35,674 nucleotides of DNA from Actinomycetota bacterium. GTDB lineage: Bacteria > Actinomycetota > Thermoleophilia > Gaiellales > Gaiellaceae. The notes beneath the pieces were generated by a model. The model did not search any database. It saw nothing but the letters and a program-made list of their open reading frames with translations, and had not been told where the DNA came from. Shown one piece after another: positions 1 to 9,074 of this stretch (position 1 is the first letter of the stretch; each line of letters opens with the position of its first letter). The translations under genes were made by a program, and so were the position numbers. The stretch covers positions 12,579 through 48,252 of the forward strand of contig VAWW01000031.1 of NCBI GenBank assembly GCA_005884575.1, read 5' to 3'.

Positions 1-357
1 CGACTCGTTTCCGAACAGCAGCAGGTCGAAGCCGCGCCCACGAACGAGGTCGACGATCGCCTCCGCCGTCGCCTGCGGATCGAACTCGCCGCCGTCCGTC
101 TCGAGCAGAACCCCCTTCTGGATCCCCATCGCGAGCGCGTTCCGCAACTGCTCGGCCGCCGCCGCGGGCCCGAGCGTCAGCACCGTCGTCCCCGCACCGT
201 GCGCCGCGGCGATCCGCAGCGCCTCCTCGACCGCGCACTCCTCGTGCGGGCTGATCGTGAAGCCGAGGTACGAGGTGTCGATCTCCTGCGCGTCCGCAGT
301 CAGCGTGATGCGCGCGCCCGTCTCCGGCACCCGCTTCACGCAGACGAGCACCTCCAT
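1..357 (-). CDS. etfB: Electron transfer flavoprotein beta subunit (partial, C-terminus off the left edge)
   Basis: The visible 119 residues begin MEVLVCVKRVPETG and continue through an SPHEECAVEEALR segment and a TVLTLGP strand, the characteristic N-terminal half of EtfB (FixA family). With EtfA this protein forms a soluble FAD/AMP heterodimer that accepts electrons from flavoprotein dehydrogenases and passes them to ETF:quinone oxidoreductase. The ATG shares one base with the TGA of the upstream flavoprotein dehydrogenase (TGATG, 355-359), so the two are probably translationally coupled. That makes this ETF the likely acceptor for that dehydrogenase. The gene runs past base 1. EtfA is expected immediately beyond the edge but cannot be seen. 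Confidence 0.9.
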   Translation of the reverse strand, partial: MEVLVCVKRVPETGARITLTADAQEIDTSYLGFTISPHEECAVEEALRIAAAHGAGTTVLTLGPAAAAEQLRNALAMGIQKGVLLETDGGEFDPQATAEAIVDLVRGRGFDLLLFGNES

Positions 358-2867
358 CAGCTGCGAACCCGCGTGTTCTCGGGATCGAACAGCGACCGCG
401 CGCCGACGACCTCGACCGTGACCGGATACCGCTCGCCCATGTACTGCACCTGCAGCTTGTTCCCCTCGACGCCGTGCTCCGGCGGCAGGTATGCCATCAG
501 GACGTGCTTGCCGACCGACGGCCCGGAGCCGGCGCTCGTCACGTACGACGGCCGGCCCTTCGAGTCGACGATCCGCCCGCCGTCGCCGTCGAGGATCGGC
601 TCACGCCCGAGCATGTACCGCTTGACGCCCGAGGACGACGTGTTGTCGTCGACCGTCAGCGTCGACATCTGCGTCGCCGGCTCCTCCTCGCGGTGCCGCA
701 GGTACGCCTCCTTGCCGACGAAGTCGCCCTCCTTCACCGACGGCCGCTGCATCCCGGCCTCGACGACGTTGTACTCGGACTCGAGCTCCGCGCCGAACAG
801 CCGGTAGCCCTTCTCGATCCGCCCGGTCGTCCCGTAGACGCCGATGCCGGCGGGGATGGCGCCCAGAGGCTGGCCCGCCTCCCACAGCGTGTCCCACAGC
901 GCCTGCCCCTGCTCCATCGGCGCATAGATCTCCCAGCCGAGCTCGCCGACGTACGAGATCCGCGAGACGATCGAGCGCACCGGCCCGACCTCCGCCCACT
1001 GCCACCGCCCGAACGGGAACGCCTCGTGGGACATGTCCGTGGAGGTCGTGGACGCGACGAGATCGCGCGCCCGCGGCCCCCAGACACCGACCGTGCACCA
1101 CGCCGACGTCGTGTCCAGGATCGCCGCGTCGTGCGGGAGATGGTCGCGGAACCACTTGAAGTCGCGCGGCCCATCCATGCCGCCGGTGACGACGCGGAAG
1201 TGCCGGTCGCCGAGCCGCATGATCGTCAGGTCGGACTTGAAGCCGCCCTCGACGTTGAGGATCGGCGTGTAGACGACACGGCCGACCGGTACGTCCATCT
1301 CGGCCAGCGCGACGCGCTGCACGGCCTCCAGCGCGCCCGGCCCGACGATGTCGAAGAGCGAGAACGCCGACACGTCGATCATCGCCACCCGGTCGCGCAT
1401 CGCCAGGTGCTCCGCGTTGATGATCGGCGACCACCAGCGCGACTCCCACTCCGCCTCGCGCGGCATCACGCGGTCGCCGTACTCCTCGACGAGCCCCGCA
1501 TTCGACTCGTACCACCAGGGCCGCTCCCAGCCGGCCGTCTCGAAGAACCGCGCGCCGAGCTCCCGCTCCCGCGCGTTGAACGGCGACAGCCGCACGCCGC
1601 GGTTCGACTCCCACTGCTCCATCGGGTGAACGATCCCGTACGTCTTGTTGTACCCCTCGTCCGCCCGGCCGAGGACGTGCCGCCGCGTCTTCTGGTTCTC
1701 GTGGAAGCGCGCGATGTCGGACGAGTGCAGGTCGATGTCCGACGCGCCGTGCGTCATCCACTCGGCGACCGCGCGCGCGATCCCCGGCGCCTCCTTGATC
1801 CAGATCGCCGCGGCCGACCAGAGATTCTTCACCTCCGGCGTCTCGCCGAGGATCGGCAAGCCGTCCGGCGTCAGCGACAAGAGGCCGTTGATCGCGTGCC
1901 GGATCCCCGCGCCCTCGACCGCCAGGATCTCGGGCATCAGCTCGAGCGCCTGCTCCATCTGTAGCTCGAAGTCCTCCTGCGTGAAGGGCAGCTCCGTCGG
2001 CGACATCGCCGAGGCCTCGTTCGACGGGATGTCGTCCGGCTCGACGACGATCGTCCGGTGCGCGTACGAGCCGACCTCCATGTCGCTCCCGTTCTGCCGC
2101 TCGTACATGTTCGTGTCGACGTCGCGGACGATGGGATAGAAGATCTCGCCGGGCGTGCCCTCGAACAGTGGGATCGGGCCGACGCTGATCATCTGGTGCA
2201 CCGCCGGCGTCAGCGGGATGTTTGCGCCCGCCATGCGCGCGATCCGCGGGCTCCAAACCCCGCACGCGATGATCACGACCTCCGCGTCGATGTCGCCCTT
2301 GTCCGTGTGGACGCGCTTCAGCGCGCCGTTCTCGACGTCGATCCCCGTCACCTCGGTGCTCGCCGAGATCGTCAGCGCGCCCTGGTCCCGCGCGTACTCG
2401 CGCATCAGCGTCCCCGCGCGCAGCGAGTCGACGACCGTCACGCCCTTCGAGAACCAGCCGCCGGTCAGGATGTCCTTGTTGACGAAGGGGACGTGCTCGA
2501 CGACCTGGTCGGGAGTCAGCAGCTCCGCCTCCTCGCCCCACGCGATCGCCGACGACATGCGGCGCCTCAGCTCCTCGAGCCGCTCCTTCGTTCGCGCGAC
2601 CTCGAGCCCGCCGGGGTTCACCGAGACCCCGAGTTCCTCGTACTGGCGGGCGCTGTCGATCGTCAGCGCCGCCATCTCCTTCGAGTGGTCGACCGGATAG
2701 ATGAAGTTCGAGGCATGGCCCGTCGAGCCGCCGGGATTCGGCAGCGGACCCTTCTCGAGGAGGACGAGATCGCGCCACCCCTGTTTCGCAAGGTGGTACG
2801 CGAGGCTGTTGCCGACGATGCCGGCGCCGATGATCACGGCGCGCGCGGAGGTGGGGAGATCGCTCAT
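357..2867 (-). CDS. FAD-dependent dimethylglycine/sarcosine dehydrogenase-like protein with GcvT domain
   Basis: This roughly 836-residue protein has the architecture of dimethylglycine and sarcosine dehydrogenases. It carries an N-terminal DAO-type FAD domain (GAGIVG at about residues 14-19, acidic E38), a central FAO domain, then a GCV_T folate-binding domain and a GCV_T C-terminal barrel. The family removes an N-methyl group oxidatively and hands it to THF as 5,10-methylene-THF, with electrons going to ETF; the coupled etfB fits this. The His that carries covalent FAD in the family appears to be kept, but in GSTGHASN rather than the usual GSTWHSAG, so substrate specificity is uncertain. 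I chose the ATG at 2867 because it matches the usual family N-terminus; an ATG at 2879 adds four residues and neither has a clear Shine-Dalgarno. It lies 89 bases after the cyclodeaminase gene in the same direction. Confidence 0.88.
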   Translation of the reverse strand: MSDLPTSARAVIIGAGIVGNSLAYHLAKQGWRDLVLLEKGPLPNPGGSTGHASNFIYPVDHSKEMAALTIDSARQYEELGVSVNPGGLEVARTKERLEELRRRMSSAIAWGEEAELLTPDQVVEHVPFVNKDILTGGWFSKGVTVVDSLRAGTLMREYARDQGALTISASTEVTGIDVENGALKRVHTDKGDIDAEVVIIACGVWSPRIARMAGANIPLTPAVHQMISVGPIPLFEGTPGEIFYPIVRDVDTNMYERQNGSDMEVGSYAHRTIVVEPDDIPSNEASAMSPTELPFTQEDFELQMEQALELMPEILAVEGAGIRHAINGLLSLTPDGLPILGETPEVKNLWSAAAIWIKEAPGIARAVAEWMTHGASDIDLHSSDIARFHENQKTRRHVLGRADEGYNKTYGIVHPMEQWESNRGVRLSPFNARERELGARFFETAGWERPWWYESNAGLVEEYGDRVMPREAEWESRWWSPIINAEHLAMRDRVAMIDVSAFSLFDIVGPGALEAVQRVALAEMDVPVGRVVYTPILNVEGGFKSDLTIMRLGDRHFRVVTGGMDGPRDFKWFRDHLPHDAAILDTTSAWCTVGVWGPRARDLVASTTSTDMSHEAFPFGRWQWAEVGPVRSIVSRISYVGELGWEIYAPMEQGQALWDTLWEAGQPLGAIPAGIGVYGTTGRIEKGYRLFGAELESEYNVVEAGMQRPSVKEGDFVGKEAYLRHREEEPATQMSTLTVDDNTSSSGVKRYMLGREPILDGDGGRIVDSKGRPSYVTSAGSGPSVGKHVLMAYLPPEHGVEGNKLQVQYMGERYPVTVEVVGARSLFDPENTRVRS

Positions 2868-2956
2868 TCCGCGCAGCATTCACGACTGTTCAGGCCGCAG
2901 CAAGTTCGAACCATCGAACCGTCCGGACGTTTTCCACCACGTGAAACGCCGCGGGT

Positions 2957-3460
2957 CTACCGCGCGATCCAGGTGCCCGCCTGGCGCGCCAGCTCGGCGG
3001 CGCGATCGCGGCGCGGATCGTCCGTTGCGGCGAGGTTCAGCTCGACGAGCCGGATCGCCGCACGCGCGGCACCCGAGGCGAGATCGGTGGCGGCGAGCGC
3101 GTCGCCGGCAACCGACGGCTTGCCCTCCCGCGCGAGGCGGCCACCGAGCTCCGCGACCTCGAGCGCGACCTCGGCGATCGCGAGCGGGACATCGACGATC
3201 CGGTCCCGCGCCGCCTTCGTCCGCTCGGCGATCCACGCCGTGTAGGCCTCGGCGTCGTCGTCGGCGAGCGCCGCGAGCCGCGTGCGAAGCGCCCTCGCCT
3301 CCCCCGCGGCGTCGGGCTTGCCGGAGACGCCTGCGGCGAGCTCGGCGAGCGCCGCGGCGAGCGCGCCCGTCAGCGCTGCCGCGGTCCCGCTCGCCGGCGC
3401 CGGCGTCGCGGCGCCGAGCAGCTCGAGCAGCTCGTCGAGCGCGATCGCTGCGTAGCCCAT
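2957..3460 (-). CDS. fchA: Methenyltetrahydrofolate cyclohydrolase (cyclodeaminase/cyclohydrolase family)
   Basis: The 167-residue protein matches the formiminotransferase-cyclodeaminase C-terminal family. The N-terminal [20 protein letters not shown] stretch corresponds to the family signature TPxPxGGS-x-AALxGAL, and the rest is a helical bundle of normal length for a stand-alone enzyme. Such proteins interconvert 5,10-methenyl-THF and 10-formyl-THF (FchA) or deaminate formimino-THF. With MetVF, Fhs and two methylene-THF-producing dehydrogenases nearby, the cyclohydrolase role is the better inference. No histidine-degradation gene is present to support the deaminase role. The ATG at 3460 sits in a CATG shared with the opposite strand, and a TANNNT box ends 6 bases upstream, consistent with a leaderless transcript. 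It probably heads an operon with the flavoprotein and etfB. Confidence 0.85.
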   Translation of the reverse strand: MGYAAIALDELLELLGAATPAPASGTAAALTGALAAALAELAAGVSGKPDAAGEARALRTRLAALADDDAEAYTAWIAERTKAARDRIVDVPLAIAEVALEVAELGGRLAREGKPSVAGDALAATDLASGAARAAIRLVELNLAATDDPRRDRAAELARQAGTWIAR

Positions 3461-3482
3461 GCGAGGACGATACGTTCTCCCG
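3461..3482. promoter_or_regulatory. Compact bidirectional promoter with overlapping -10 boxes, predicted leaderless both ways
   Basis: Only 22 bases separate the minus-strand ATG (3460-3458) from the plus-strand GTG (3483-3485). On the plus strand TACGTT (3471-3476) is followed by exactly 6 bases and the GTG. On the minus strand TATCGT (3472-3467) is followed by exactly 6 bases and the ATG. TANNNT boxes at this distance are the known arrangement for leaderless transcripts in actinobacteria. No Shine-Dalgarno precedes either start at normal spacing. The two -10 boxes overlap by two bases, so RNA polymerase could occupy only one at a time. Confidence 0.6.
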
Positions 3483-5126
3483 GTGCGGACGTACGACTAC
3501 GTGATCGTCGGCGGTGGCTCGGCGGGCAGCGCCCTCGCGGCGCGGCTCACCGAGGACTCGTCGACGCGCGTCCTCGTCCTCGAAGCCGGCCGCCCGGACT
3601 ACCCCTGGGACGTCTTCATCCACATGCCGGCCGCGCTGCCGTTCCCGATCGGCAGCCGCTTCTACGACTGGAAGTACGAGTCCGAGCCCGAGCCGTACAT
3701 GAACGGCCGCCGCATCTACCACGCGCGCGGCAAGGTGCTCGGCGGCTCGAGCTCGATCAACGGCATGATCTTCCAGCGCGGCAACCCGCTCGACTACGAG
3801 AAGTGGGCGGCCGAGCCCGGGCTCGAGTCGTGGGACTACGCGCACTGCCTGCCGTACTTCAAGAAGATGGAGACGTGCCTCGCCGGCGCCGACGAGTGGC
3901 GCGGCGGCGATGGGCCGCTCGTGCTCGAGCGCGGGCCGGCGACCTCACCGTTGTTCCGCGCGTTCTTCGAGGCGGTGCAGCAGGCAGGCCATGAACTGAC
4001 GAAGGATGTGAACGGCTACCGGCAGGAAGGCTTCGCGAAGTTCGACCGGAACATCCACCGCGGGCGCCGGCTCAGCGCGGCGCGCGCCTACCTGCATCCG
4101 GCGATGAAGCGGCCGAACCTCGAGGTGCGGACCCGCGCGCTCGTGACCCGCGTGGTCTTCGACGGGACGCGCGCCGCCGGCGTCGAGGTCGACGGGAGCC
4201 TCGTGCGCGCAGGCGAAGTGATCCTCTGCGGCGGCGCGATCAACTCGCCGCAGCTCCTGCAGCTGTCCGGAGTGGGCAACGCGAGCGAGCTCGAGCCGCT
4301 CGGCGTCGGCGTCGTCCACGACCTGCCCGGAGTCGGCGACAACCTCCAGGACCATCTCGAGGTCTACGTGCAGTACGCGTCGAAGCAGCCGGTCTCGGTC
4401 GCGCCCGCGCTGAAGTGGCGGAACCGGCCGCTCGTCGGCGCGCGCTGGCTCTTCTTCCGGAGCGGCCCGGGCGCGACGAATCACTTCGAGGCCGGCGGCT
4501 TCGTGCGCAGCAACGATGGCGTCGAGTACCCGAACCTGATGTTCCACTTCCTGCCGCTCGCGATCCGCTACGACGGCTCGGCGCCCGCGAGCGACCACGG
4601 CTACCAGGTGCACGTCGGGCCGATGACCTCCGACGCGCGCGGCTCGGTGAAGATCGCATCGACCGACCCGCGCGTCCACCCCGCGCTGCGCTTCAACTAC
4701 CTCTCCACGGAGCAGGACCGCCGCGACTGGACGGAGGCGATCCGCGTCGCGCGGCACATCCTCGAGCAGTCCGCCTTCGTCGAGTTCAACGCGGGCGAGC
4801 TCTCGCCGGGCATGTCCGTGCAGAGCGACGAGCAGATCCTGGACTGGGTCGCACGCGACGCCGAGACGGCGCTCCATCCGTCGTGCACGTGCCGGATGGG
4901 GGTCGACGAGCTCGCCGTCGTCGACCCGGCGACGCTGCGCGTGCACGGGCTCGACGGGCTGCGCGTCGTCGACGCGTCCGTCTTTCCTTTCGTTCCGAAT
5001 GGGAACATCTACGCGCCGGTGATGATGGTCGCCGAGAAGGCGGCCGACCTGATCCGCGGCGCGACACCGCTCGCTCCGTCGACCGCCGGGTTTTACCGGC
5101 ACCGCGTCCGCGAGCGACAGCAGTGA
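3483..5126 (+). CDS. betA: Choline dehydrogenase-like GMC oxidoreductase
   Basis: The 547-residue protein begins with a Rossmann FAD motif ([19 protein letters not shown]). It has the GMC signature around [15 protein letters not shown], and near the C-terminus carries the catalytic His in [11 protein letters not shown] and the Asn in [11 protein letters not shown]. Length and motifs match BetA, which oxidises choline to betaine aldehyde and can carry it on to betaine, using a membrane electron acceptor. I chose GTG 3483 because the FAD motif follows directly and a -10 box is placed for a leaderless start. An ATG at 3459 would overlap the divergent gene. Its TGA overlaps the ATG of the aldehyde dehydrogenase (TGATG), making a betA-betB-like pair. 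Other GMC alcohol oxidases are the alternative, but the context favours choline. Confidence 0.82.
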   Translation: MRTYDYVIVGGGSAGSALAARLTEDSSTRVLVLEAGRPDYPWDVFIHMPAALPFPIGSRFYDWKYESEPEPYMNGRRIYHARGKVLGGSSSINGMIFQRGNPLDYEKWAAEPGLESWDYAHCLPYFKKMETCLAGADEWRGGDGPLVLERGPATSPLFRAFFEAVQQAGHELTKDVNGYRQEGFAKFDRNIHRGRRLSAARAYLHPAMKRPNLEVRTRALVTRVVFDGTRAAGVEVDGSLVRAGEVILCGGAINSPQLLQLSGVGNASELEPLGVGVVHDLPGVGDNLQDHLEVYVQYASKQPVSVAPALKWRNRPLVGARWLFFRSGPGATNHFEAGGFVRSNDGVEYPNLMFHFLPLAIRYDGSAPASDHGYQVHVGPMTSDARGSVKIASTDPRVHPALRFNYLSTEQDRRDWTEAIRVARHILEQSAFVEFNAGELSPGMSVQSDEQILDWVARDAETALHPSCTCRMGVDELAVVDPATLRVHGLDGLRVVDASVFPFVPNGNIYAPVMMVAEKAADLIRGATPLAPSTAGFYRHRVRERQQ

Positions 5127-6553
5127 TGCACATCGGCGGGCGGTGGGTCGAGTCGGAGTCGGGCGTGCGCACCGAGGCGACGAGCCCCGCGACGGGCGAG
5201 TCGATCGGCAGCGTTCCGGAGGGCACACGGGAGGACGCGCGGCGCGCGATCGCAGCGGCGAACGCGGCGGCGCGAGACTGGGCCGCGCGGTCCGCCTTTG
5301 AGCGCGCCGCGGCGATGAACCGCGTCGCCGACCTGGTCGAGGAGCGGCGCGACGAGCTCGCGCGGACGCTGACGCTCGACCAGGGCAAGCCGCTCCACGC
5401 CGAGGCGTACGGCGAGGTCGACGAGCTCGTCGAGTACTGGCGGATGGCCGCCGCGGACGCGACGCGGCTCGAGGGATCGCTGCCGCCGTCGGTCGACGCG
5501 TCGAAGCGTGTGCTCGCCTACCGCGTCCCGCGCGGCGTCGTCGGCCTGATCACGCCGTGGAACTGGCCGTACACGATGCCGGCGGAGCTGCTCGCGCCGG
5601 CGCTCGCGTCCGGTAATGCGGTCGTCTGGGTGCCCGCGCCGTCGACGTCGATGTGCGCCGTCGCGCTCGCCGAGTGCATCGTCGACGCGGGGCTCCCTGC
5701 GGGCGTCTTCAACATGATCACCGGGCCCGGCCCGGTTGTCGGCGATGAGGTCGCGGGCAGCCCGGGGACGCACGCGATCGGCTTCATCGGCTCGATCGCG
5801 AGCGGGACGACGGTCGCGCAGCGCGGCGCCGGGAAGGCGGTCCTGCTCGAGATGGGCGGCAACGGGCCGATGGTCGTGCTCGACGACGCCGACGTCGCCG
5901 CAGCCGCAGACGCGAGCATCGCCGCCGCGTTCCTCTGCGCCGGCCAGAGCTGCACGGCCGGCGAGCGCTTCCTCGTCCACGAGGCCGTCCACGACGAGTT
6001 CGTCGAGCGGCTGCGCGCCGTCGTCGCCGAGAAGGTGAAGCTCGGCGATCCGTTCGACGAGGCGACGACGATGGGGCCGATCAACAACGAGCCGAACGCG
6101 GCGAAGATGGACCGGCACGTCGCGGACGCGGTCGAGCGCGGCGCCGTGACCGTCGCCGGAGGCTCGCGGGCGCAAGGCTTTCCGACGAACCTCTACTGGG
6201 AGCCGACGGTGCTCGACAGGGTCACGGACGAGATGGAGGTCGCGCGCGAGGAGACGTTCGGCCCGGTCGTTCCGATCTCGAGCATCCGCAGCGACGACGA
6301 GGCGCTGCACCTCGTCAATGAGTCGCCGTATGGACTGCTCGTCGCCGTGTGGACGCGCGACCTGCGGCGCGGCCTGCGCTTCGCCGAGGAGACGCGCGCC
6401 GGCTGGGTGAACGTGAACGAGTCGACGAATTACTGGGAGAGCCACCTGCCGTTCGGCGGGCGCGCCGGCTCGCAGTCGGGCGTCGGCCGGGTCGGAGGCC
6501 GCTATCCGATGGAGACGTTCACCGAGCCGAAGACGGTGATCCTCTCGCTGTGA
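5126..6553 (+). CDS. NAD(P)-dependent aldehyde dehydrogenase, candidate betaine aldehyde dehydrogenase
   Basis: The 475-residue protein has the ALDH core: TPWNWPYT with the transition-state Asn at 146, the general base Glu in LEMGGNGP at 242, and the nucleophilic Cys in GQSCTAGE at 276. It also has the C-terminal ETFGPVVPI and LPFGGRAGSQSGVGR segments. Its ATG overlaps the betA stop by one base, so the natural reading is oxidation of betaine aldehyde to glycine betaine (BetB role). Two family positions are unusual. The NAD(P)-binding Lys of the usual KPSE segment is missing (VVWVPAPSTS), and the FTGS turn reads FIGSIASG. This places it outside the classical BetB group, so the substrate remains an inference. 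A much longer frame extends upstream but that part only overlaps betA. Confidence 0.82.
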   Translation: MHIGGRWVESESGVRTEATSPATGESIGSVPEGTREDARRAIAAANAAARDWAARSAFERAAAMNRVADLVEERRDELARTLTLDQGKPLHAEAYGEVDELVEYWRMAAADATRLEGSLPPSVDASKRVLAYRVPRGVVGLITPWNWPYTMPAELLAPALASGNAVVWVPAPSTSMCAVALAECIVDAGLPAGVFNMITGPGPVVGDEVAGSPGTHAIGFIGSIASGTTVAQRGAGKAVLLEMGGNGPMVVLDDADVAAAADASIAAAFLCAGQSCTAGERFLVHEAVHDEFVERLRAVVAEKVKLGDPFDEATTMGPINNEPNAAKMDRHVADAVERGAVTVAGGSRAQGFPTNLYWEPTVLDRVTDEMEVAREETFGPVVPISSIRSDDEALHLVNESPYGLLVAVWTRDLRRGLRFAEETRAGWVNVNESTNYWESHLPFGGRAGSQSGVGRVGGRYPMETFTEPKTVILSL

Positions 6554-7161
6554 TCCGCCGGATCCGCGAGTGGCGGATCGATCGGATGACCGACCGGGTC
6601 GCGCGGCGCCCGCACGGCCGCGCGGCGCGGGAGACGTACGGGGCACCTGACGTCCACTCGTTCGCGTGGGAGCCCGTCCTCGACGCACTCGCGCTCGGGC
6701 CGGACGACCGGCTGCTGGACGTCGGCTGCGGCGGCGGGATCTTCCTCCGCCGCGCGCTCGAGACCGGCTGCTATGCCGTGGGGCTCGACCACAGCCGCGA
6801 GATGGTGAAGCTGGCGCGTCGCAACAGCGGCGTCGAGATCGTGCGCGGCGAGGCGACGGCGCTCCCGTTCGCGGACGGCGCGTTCACCGCGGTCTCGTCC
6901 ATCGTCGCGTTCTTCTTCTTCGCCGAGCCGGTCGCGCCACTGCGCGAGTTCCGCCGCGTGCTCGACCGGGAGCGGGGCCGGCTGGCGGTCTACACGACGC
7001 CGCCCGAGCTGAAGGGGACGCCGGCGGCGCCGTATCCGCTGGCGACGCGCGGGCATTTCTACACCGACTCGGAGCTGGAGGGATTGGCCCGCGAGGCGGG
7101 GTTCGCCGAGGCGGGGGTGACGCGGCCGGACGGGGCGCAGCTCCTCGCGGCTAGGCGCTGA
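6550..7161 (+). CDS. Class I SAM-dependent methyltransferase
   Basis: The 203-residue protein contains the SAM-binding motif I DRLLDVGCGGGIFLRR at about residues 55-70 and an acidic residue in AVGLDHSREMV. An ALPFADGAFTAV motif follows, giving the typical order of a class I (UbiE/COQ5-like) small-molecule methyltransferase. The GTG at 6550 overlaps the upstream TGA by four bases (GTGA), indicating co-translation with choline and aldehyde dehydrogenases; an ATG at 6586 is a possible later start. The substrate cannot be read from the sequence. It ends convergently with the VOC gene, the two coding regions overlapping by 11 bases. Confidence 0.75.
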   Translation: MIRRIREWRIDRMTDRVARRPHGRAARETYGAPDVHSFAWEPVLDALALGPDDRLLDVGCGGGIFLRRALETGCYAVGLDHSREMVKLARRNSGVEIVRGEATALPFADGAFTAVSSIVAFFFFAEPVAPLREFRRVLDRERGRLAVYTTPPELKGTPAAPYPLATRGHFYTDSELEGLAREAGFAEAGVTRPDGAQLLAARR

Positions 7162-7585
7162 CCTGCGCGCCCCACTCCCCGGGCGCGACGTCGCGGACGT
7201 GCTGCGAGAAGTACCAGCTGTGGCCCTCGGGATCTTTGACGTGGTAGCTGCGGTCGCCGTACGGCTGATCCATCGGCTCGCTCTCGATCTCGGCGCCGGC
7301 CTCTTGGGCGCGTGAGAAATGGGCGTCGATGTCGTCGACGTACACGTGGACCATCACGCCGCTCTCGCGGGGCGCCTCGAAGCCGCCGGGCGGCGTGCCG
7401 AGCATGACCTCGCCGTCGCCGAGCGCGAGCTCGGCGTGGTTGACGCGGCCGTCGTCGCCGGTGTGGCGCAGAACCTCGCGGAACCCGAATGCATCGACGA
7501 GGAAGTCGATAGCCGCCTCGGAGTCCGCGTAGAGGAGGTAGGGCGTAATCGCCTGCACGCCGCGATCATCGCAGCCGCGAGCCAT
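7151..7585 (-). CDS. VOC (glyoxalase/bleomycin resistance) family protein
   Basis: The protein is about 144 residues from ATG 7585. It shows two beta-alpha-beta-beta-beta halves: AITPYLLYADSEAAIDFLVDAFGF at the start, and VMVHVYVDDIDAHFSRAQEAGAEI followed by YGDRSYHVKDPEGHSWYF. These are typical of PhnB-like VOC proteins. It may bind a metal or a small ligand; no reaction can be assigned. It is the last gene on the strand of the corrinoid operon, 52 bases after the MttB stop. Longer frames start further upstream (GTG/ATG to 7672) but would code for low-complexity sequence overlapping the MttB gene, so I reject them. The gap holds a small GGGG-CTG-CCCC hairpin (7605-7615) flanked by two copies of CGGACGTG (7594-7601, 7630-7637). 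Confidence 0.7.
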   Translation of the reverse strand: MARGCDDRGVQAITPYLLYADSEAAIDFLVDAFGFREVLRHTGDDGRVNHAELALGDGEVMLGTPPGGFEAPRESGVMVHVYVDDIDAHFSRAQEAGAEIESEPMDQPYGDRSYHVKDPEGHSWYFSQHVRDVAPGEWGAQVSA

Positions 7586-7637
7586 GTCCTCAACGGACGT
7601 GACCGGGGCTGCCCCAGTGGTGTCGGTTTCGGACGTG

Positions 7638-9074
7638 TCAGTCGCCGAGCTCGGTCCGGCGGCGGTCGACATAGGCCTTCAGCTCGGCCTCAAGATCCGG
7701 CTCCATGAAGGGCTTCTCGTACTCCTCGAGCGTCTTCTTCCAGATCTCGCTCGCGCGGGTCGCCGCGTCCCGGCCGCCGAGCCGGTTCCAGCGCTCGTAG
7801 TTCTCAGTCGAGGAGAGCAGTGGCCGGTAGAAGCACTCGCGGAACCGCTCGAGCGTGTGCACCGCGCCGAGGAAATGCCCGCCCTGTCCAACCTCCTGGT
7901 GCGCCGAGTACGCGAGCGACTCCTCGTCGACAACGAGCGGCTGGAACACCTCCTGCAGCATCCGCAGCACCTCGACATCCATCACGTACTTCTCGTAGCA
8001 GGAGACGAGCGCCGACTCGAGCCACCCCGCGGCGTGCATGACGAAGTTCGTGCCGGCGAGCATCGTCGGCCACATGGACATGACCGCTTCGTACGCGGCC
8101 TGCGCGTCGACGGTCTGGCTCGACGTCAACCCGCCGCCGCTGCGGAACGGCAGCCCGTAGTGCCGCGCGATCTGGCCCGTCGAGAGTGTCCCCAGTGCCG
8201 ACTCGGGCGTCCCGAAGCTCGGCGAGCCGGACTGCATGTCGGTGTTCGACAGGAACGAGCCGAACACGACCGGACAGCCGGGCCGGATCGTCTGGACGAG
8301 CGCGATCCCCGCCAGCGCCTCGGCCACCTGCTGCGTCAGCGTCGACGGGATCGACACCGGCGACATCGCCCCCATCAGCAGGAACGGCGTGATGATCAGC
8401 GCCTGGTTCGCCCGCGCGTACTCGAGCAGGGCGGAGAGCATCCGGTCGTCGTAGCGCAGCGGCGAGTTGACGTTGATCAGCGAGATGACGGCCGGCGTCT
8501 CCTCGATCGAGTCGCGCCCGAAGACCATCTGAGTCATCGCGATCGTGTCGAGCGCGTTCGGGCCGGACGTCACCGAGCCCATGAAGATCTTGTCCGAGAG
8601 CGTCATGAGCGCGAAGACCATGTCCAGGTGGCGCGAGTCGAGCGGCTTGTCGTCCGGCTCGACGATCGTCCCGCCCGGCGAGTCGATCTCAGGGAACGAC
8701 TGCGCGAGCATCGTGAACTGTTGGAAGTCCTGGTAGGTCGCGTTGCGGCGCTCGATCCCCTCGCGCACGAACGGGCAGCCGTACACGGACGAGAAGACCA
8801 TGTTGTCGCCGCCGATCGTGACGCTCCGCTCGGGATTGCGCGCCTGGAGCTCGAACTGATGCGGCGCCTTCGCGACCTGCTCGAGGATCCAGTCCGGGTC
8901 GAAGCGGACGAGCTCGCTCTCGACCTGCTGGCCGGCGTCCTTCAGCACCGCGAGCGCCTCCGGATGGAGGAACTCGATCCCGAGGTCGGAGACGATCCGC
9001 CGCCAGCCGTGGTCGATCGTCTCCAGGGCCTCCTCGGACAGGATCTCGTAGCGCGGCATGGTGTTGGTCAGCAC
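7638..9074 (-). CDS. MttB-family quaternary-amine:corrinoid methyltransferase (non-pyrrolysine), candidate glycine betaine methyltransferase
   Basis: The 478-residue protein belongs to the trimethylamine methyltransferase (MttB) superfamily, a TIM barrel that moves a methyl group from a methylated amine to Co(I) of a corrinoid protein. There is no in-frame amber codon and no pyrrolysine machinery in view, so it falls in the non-Pyl branch. That branch includes MtgB (glycine betaine) and the proline betaine, carnitine and butyrobetaine enzymes. Neighbours for betaine import and synthesis make glycine betaine the likeliest substrate. I chose GTG 9074 because AGGAG lies five bases upstream; it overlaps the DUF1638 stop by seven bases. 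An ATG at 9059 is the alternative. Confidence 0.88.
   Translation of the reverse strand: MLTNTMPRYEILSEEALETIDHGWRRIVSDLGIEFLHPEALAVLKDAGQQVESELVRFDPDWILEQVAKAPHQFELQARNPERSVTIGGDNMVFSSVYGCPFVREGIERRNATYQDFQQFTMLAQSFPEIDSPGGTIVEPDDKPLDSRHLDMVFALMTLSDKIFMGSVTSGPNALDTIAMTQMVFGRDSIEETPAVISLINVNSPLRYDDRMLSALLEYARANQALIITPFLLMGAMSPVSIPSTLTQQVAEALAGIALVQTIRPGCPVVFGSFLSNTDMQSGSPSFGTPESALGTLSTGQIARHYGLPFRSGGGLTSSQTVDAQAAYEAVMSMWPTMLAGTNFVMHAAGWLESALVSCYEKYVMDVEVLRMLQEVFQPLVVDEESLAYSAHQEVGQGGHFLGAVHTLERFRECFYRPLLSSTENYERWNRLGGRDAATRASEIWKKTLEEYEKPFMEPDLEAELKAYVDRRRTELGD

Noticed and set aside
474-1964. Long plus-strand frame opposite the first flavoprotein gene.
   Set aside because: Its composition is that of a GC-driven shadow and the opposite strand has clear FAD and GCV_T domains.
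2920-2929. CGTCCGGACG palindrome between fchA and the flavoprotein gene as an operator.
   Set aside because: A ten-base palindrome is not rare at this GC content and no promoter was recognised around it.
7638-9074. Pyrrolysine-containing trimethylamine methyltransferase.
   Set aside because: No in-frame TAG interrupts the gene and no pyl genes are seen, so trimethylamine MttB is excluded and the non-Pyl branch is used.
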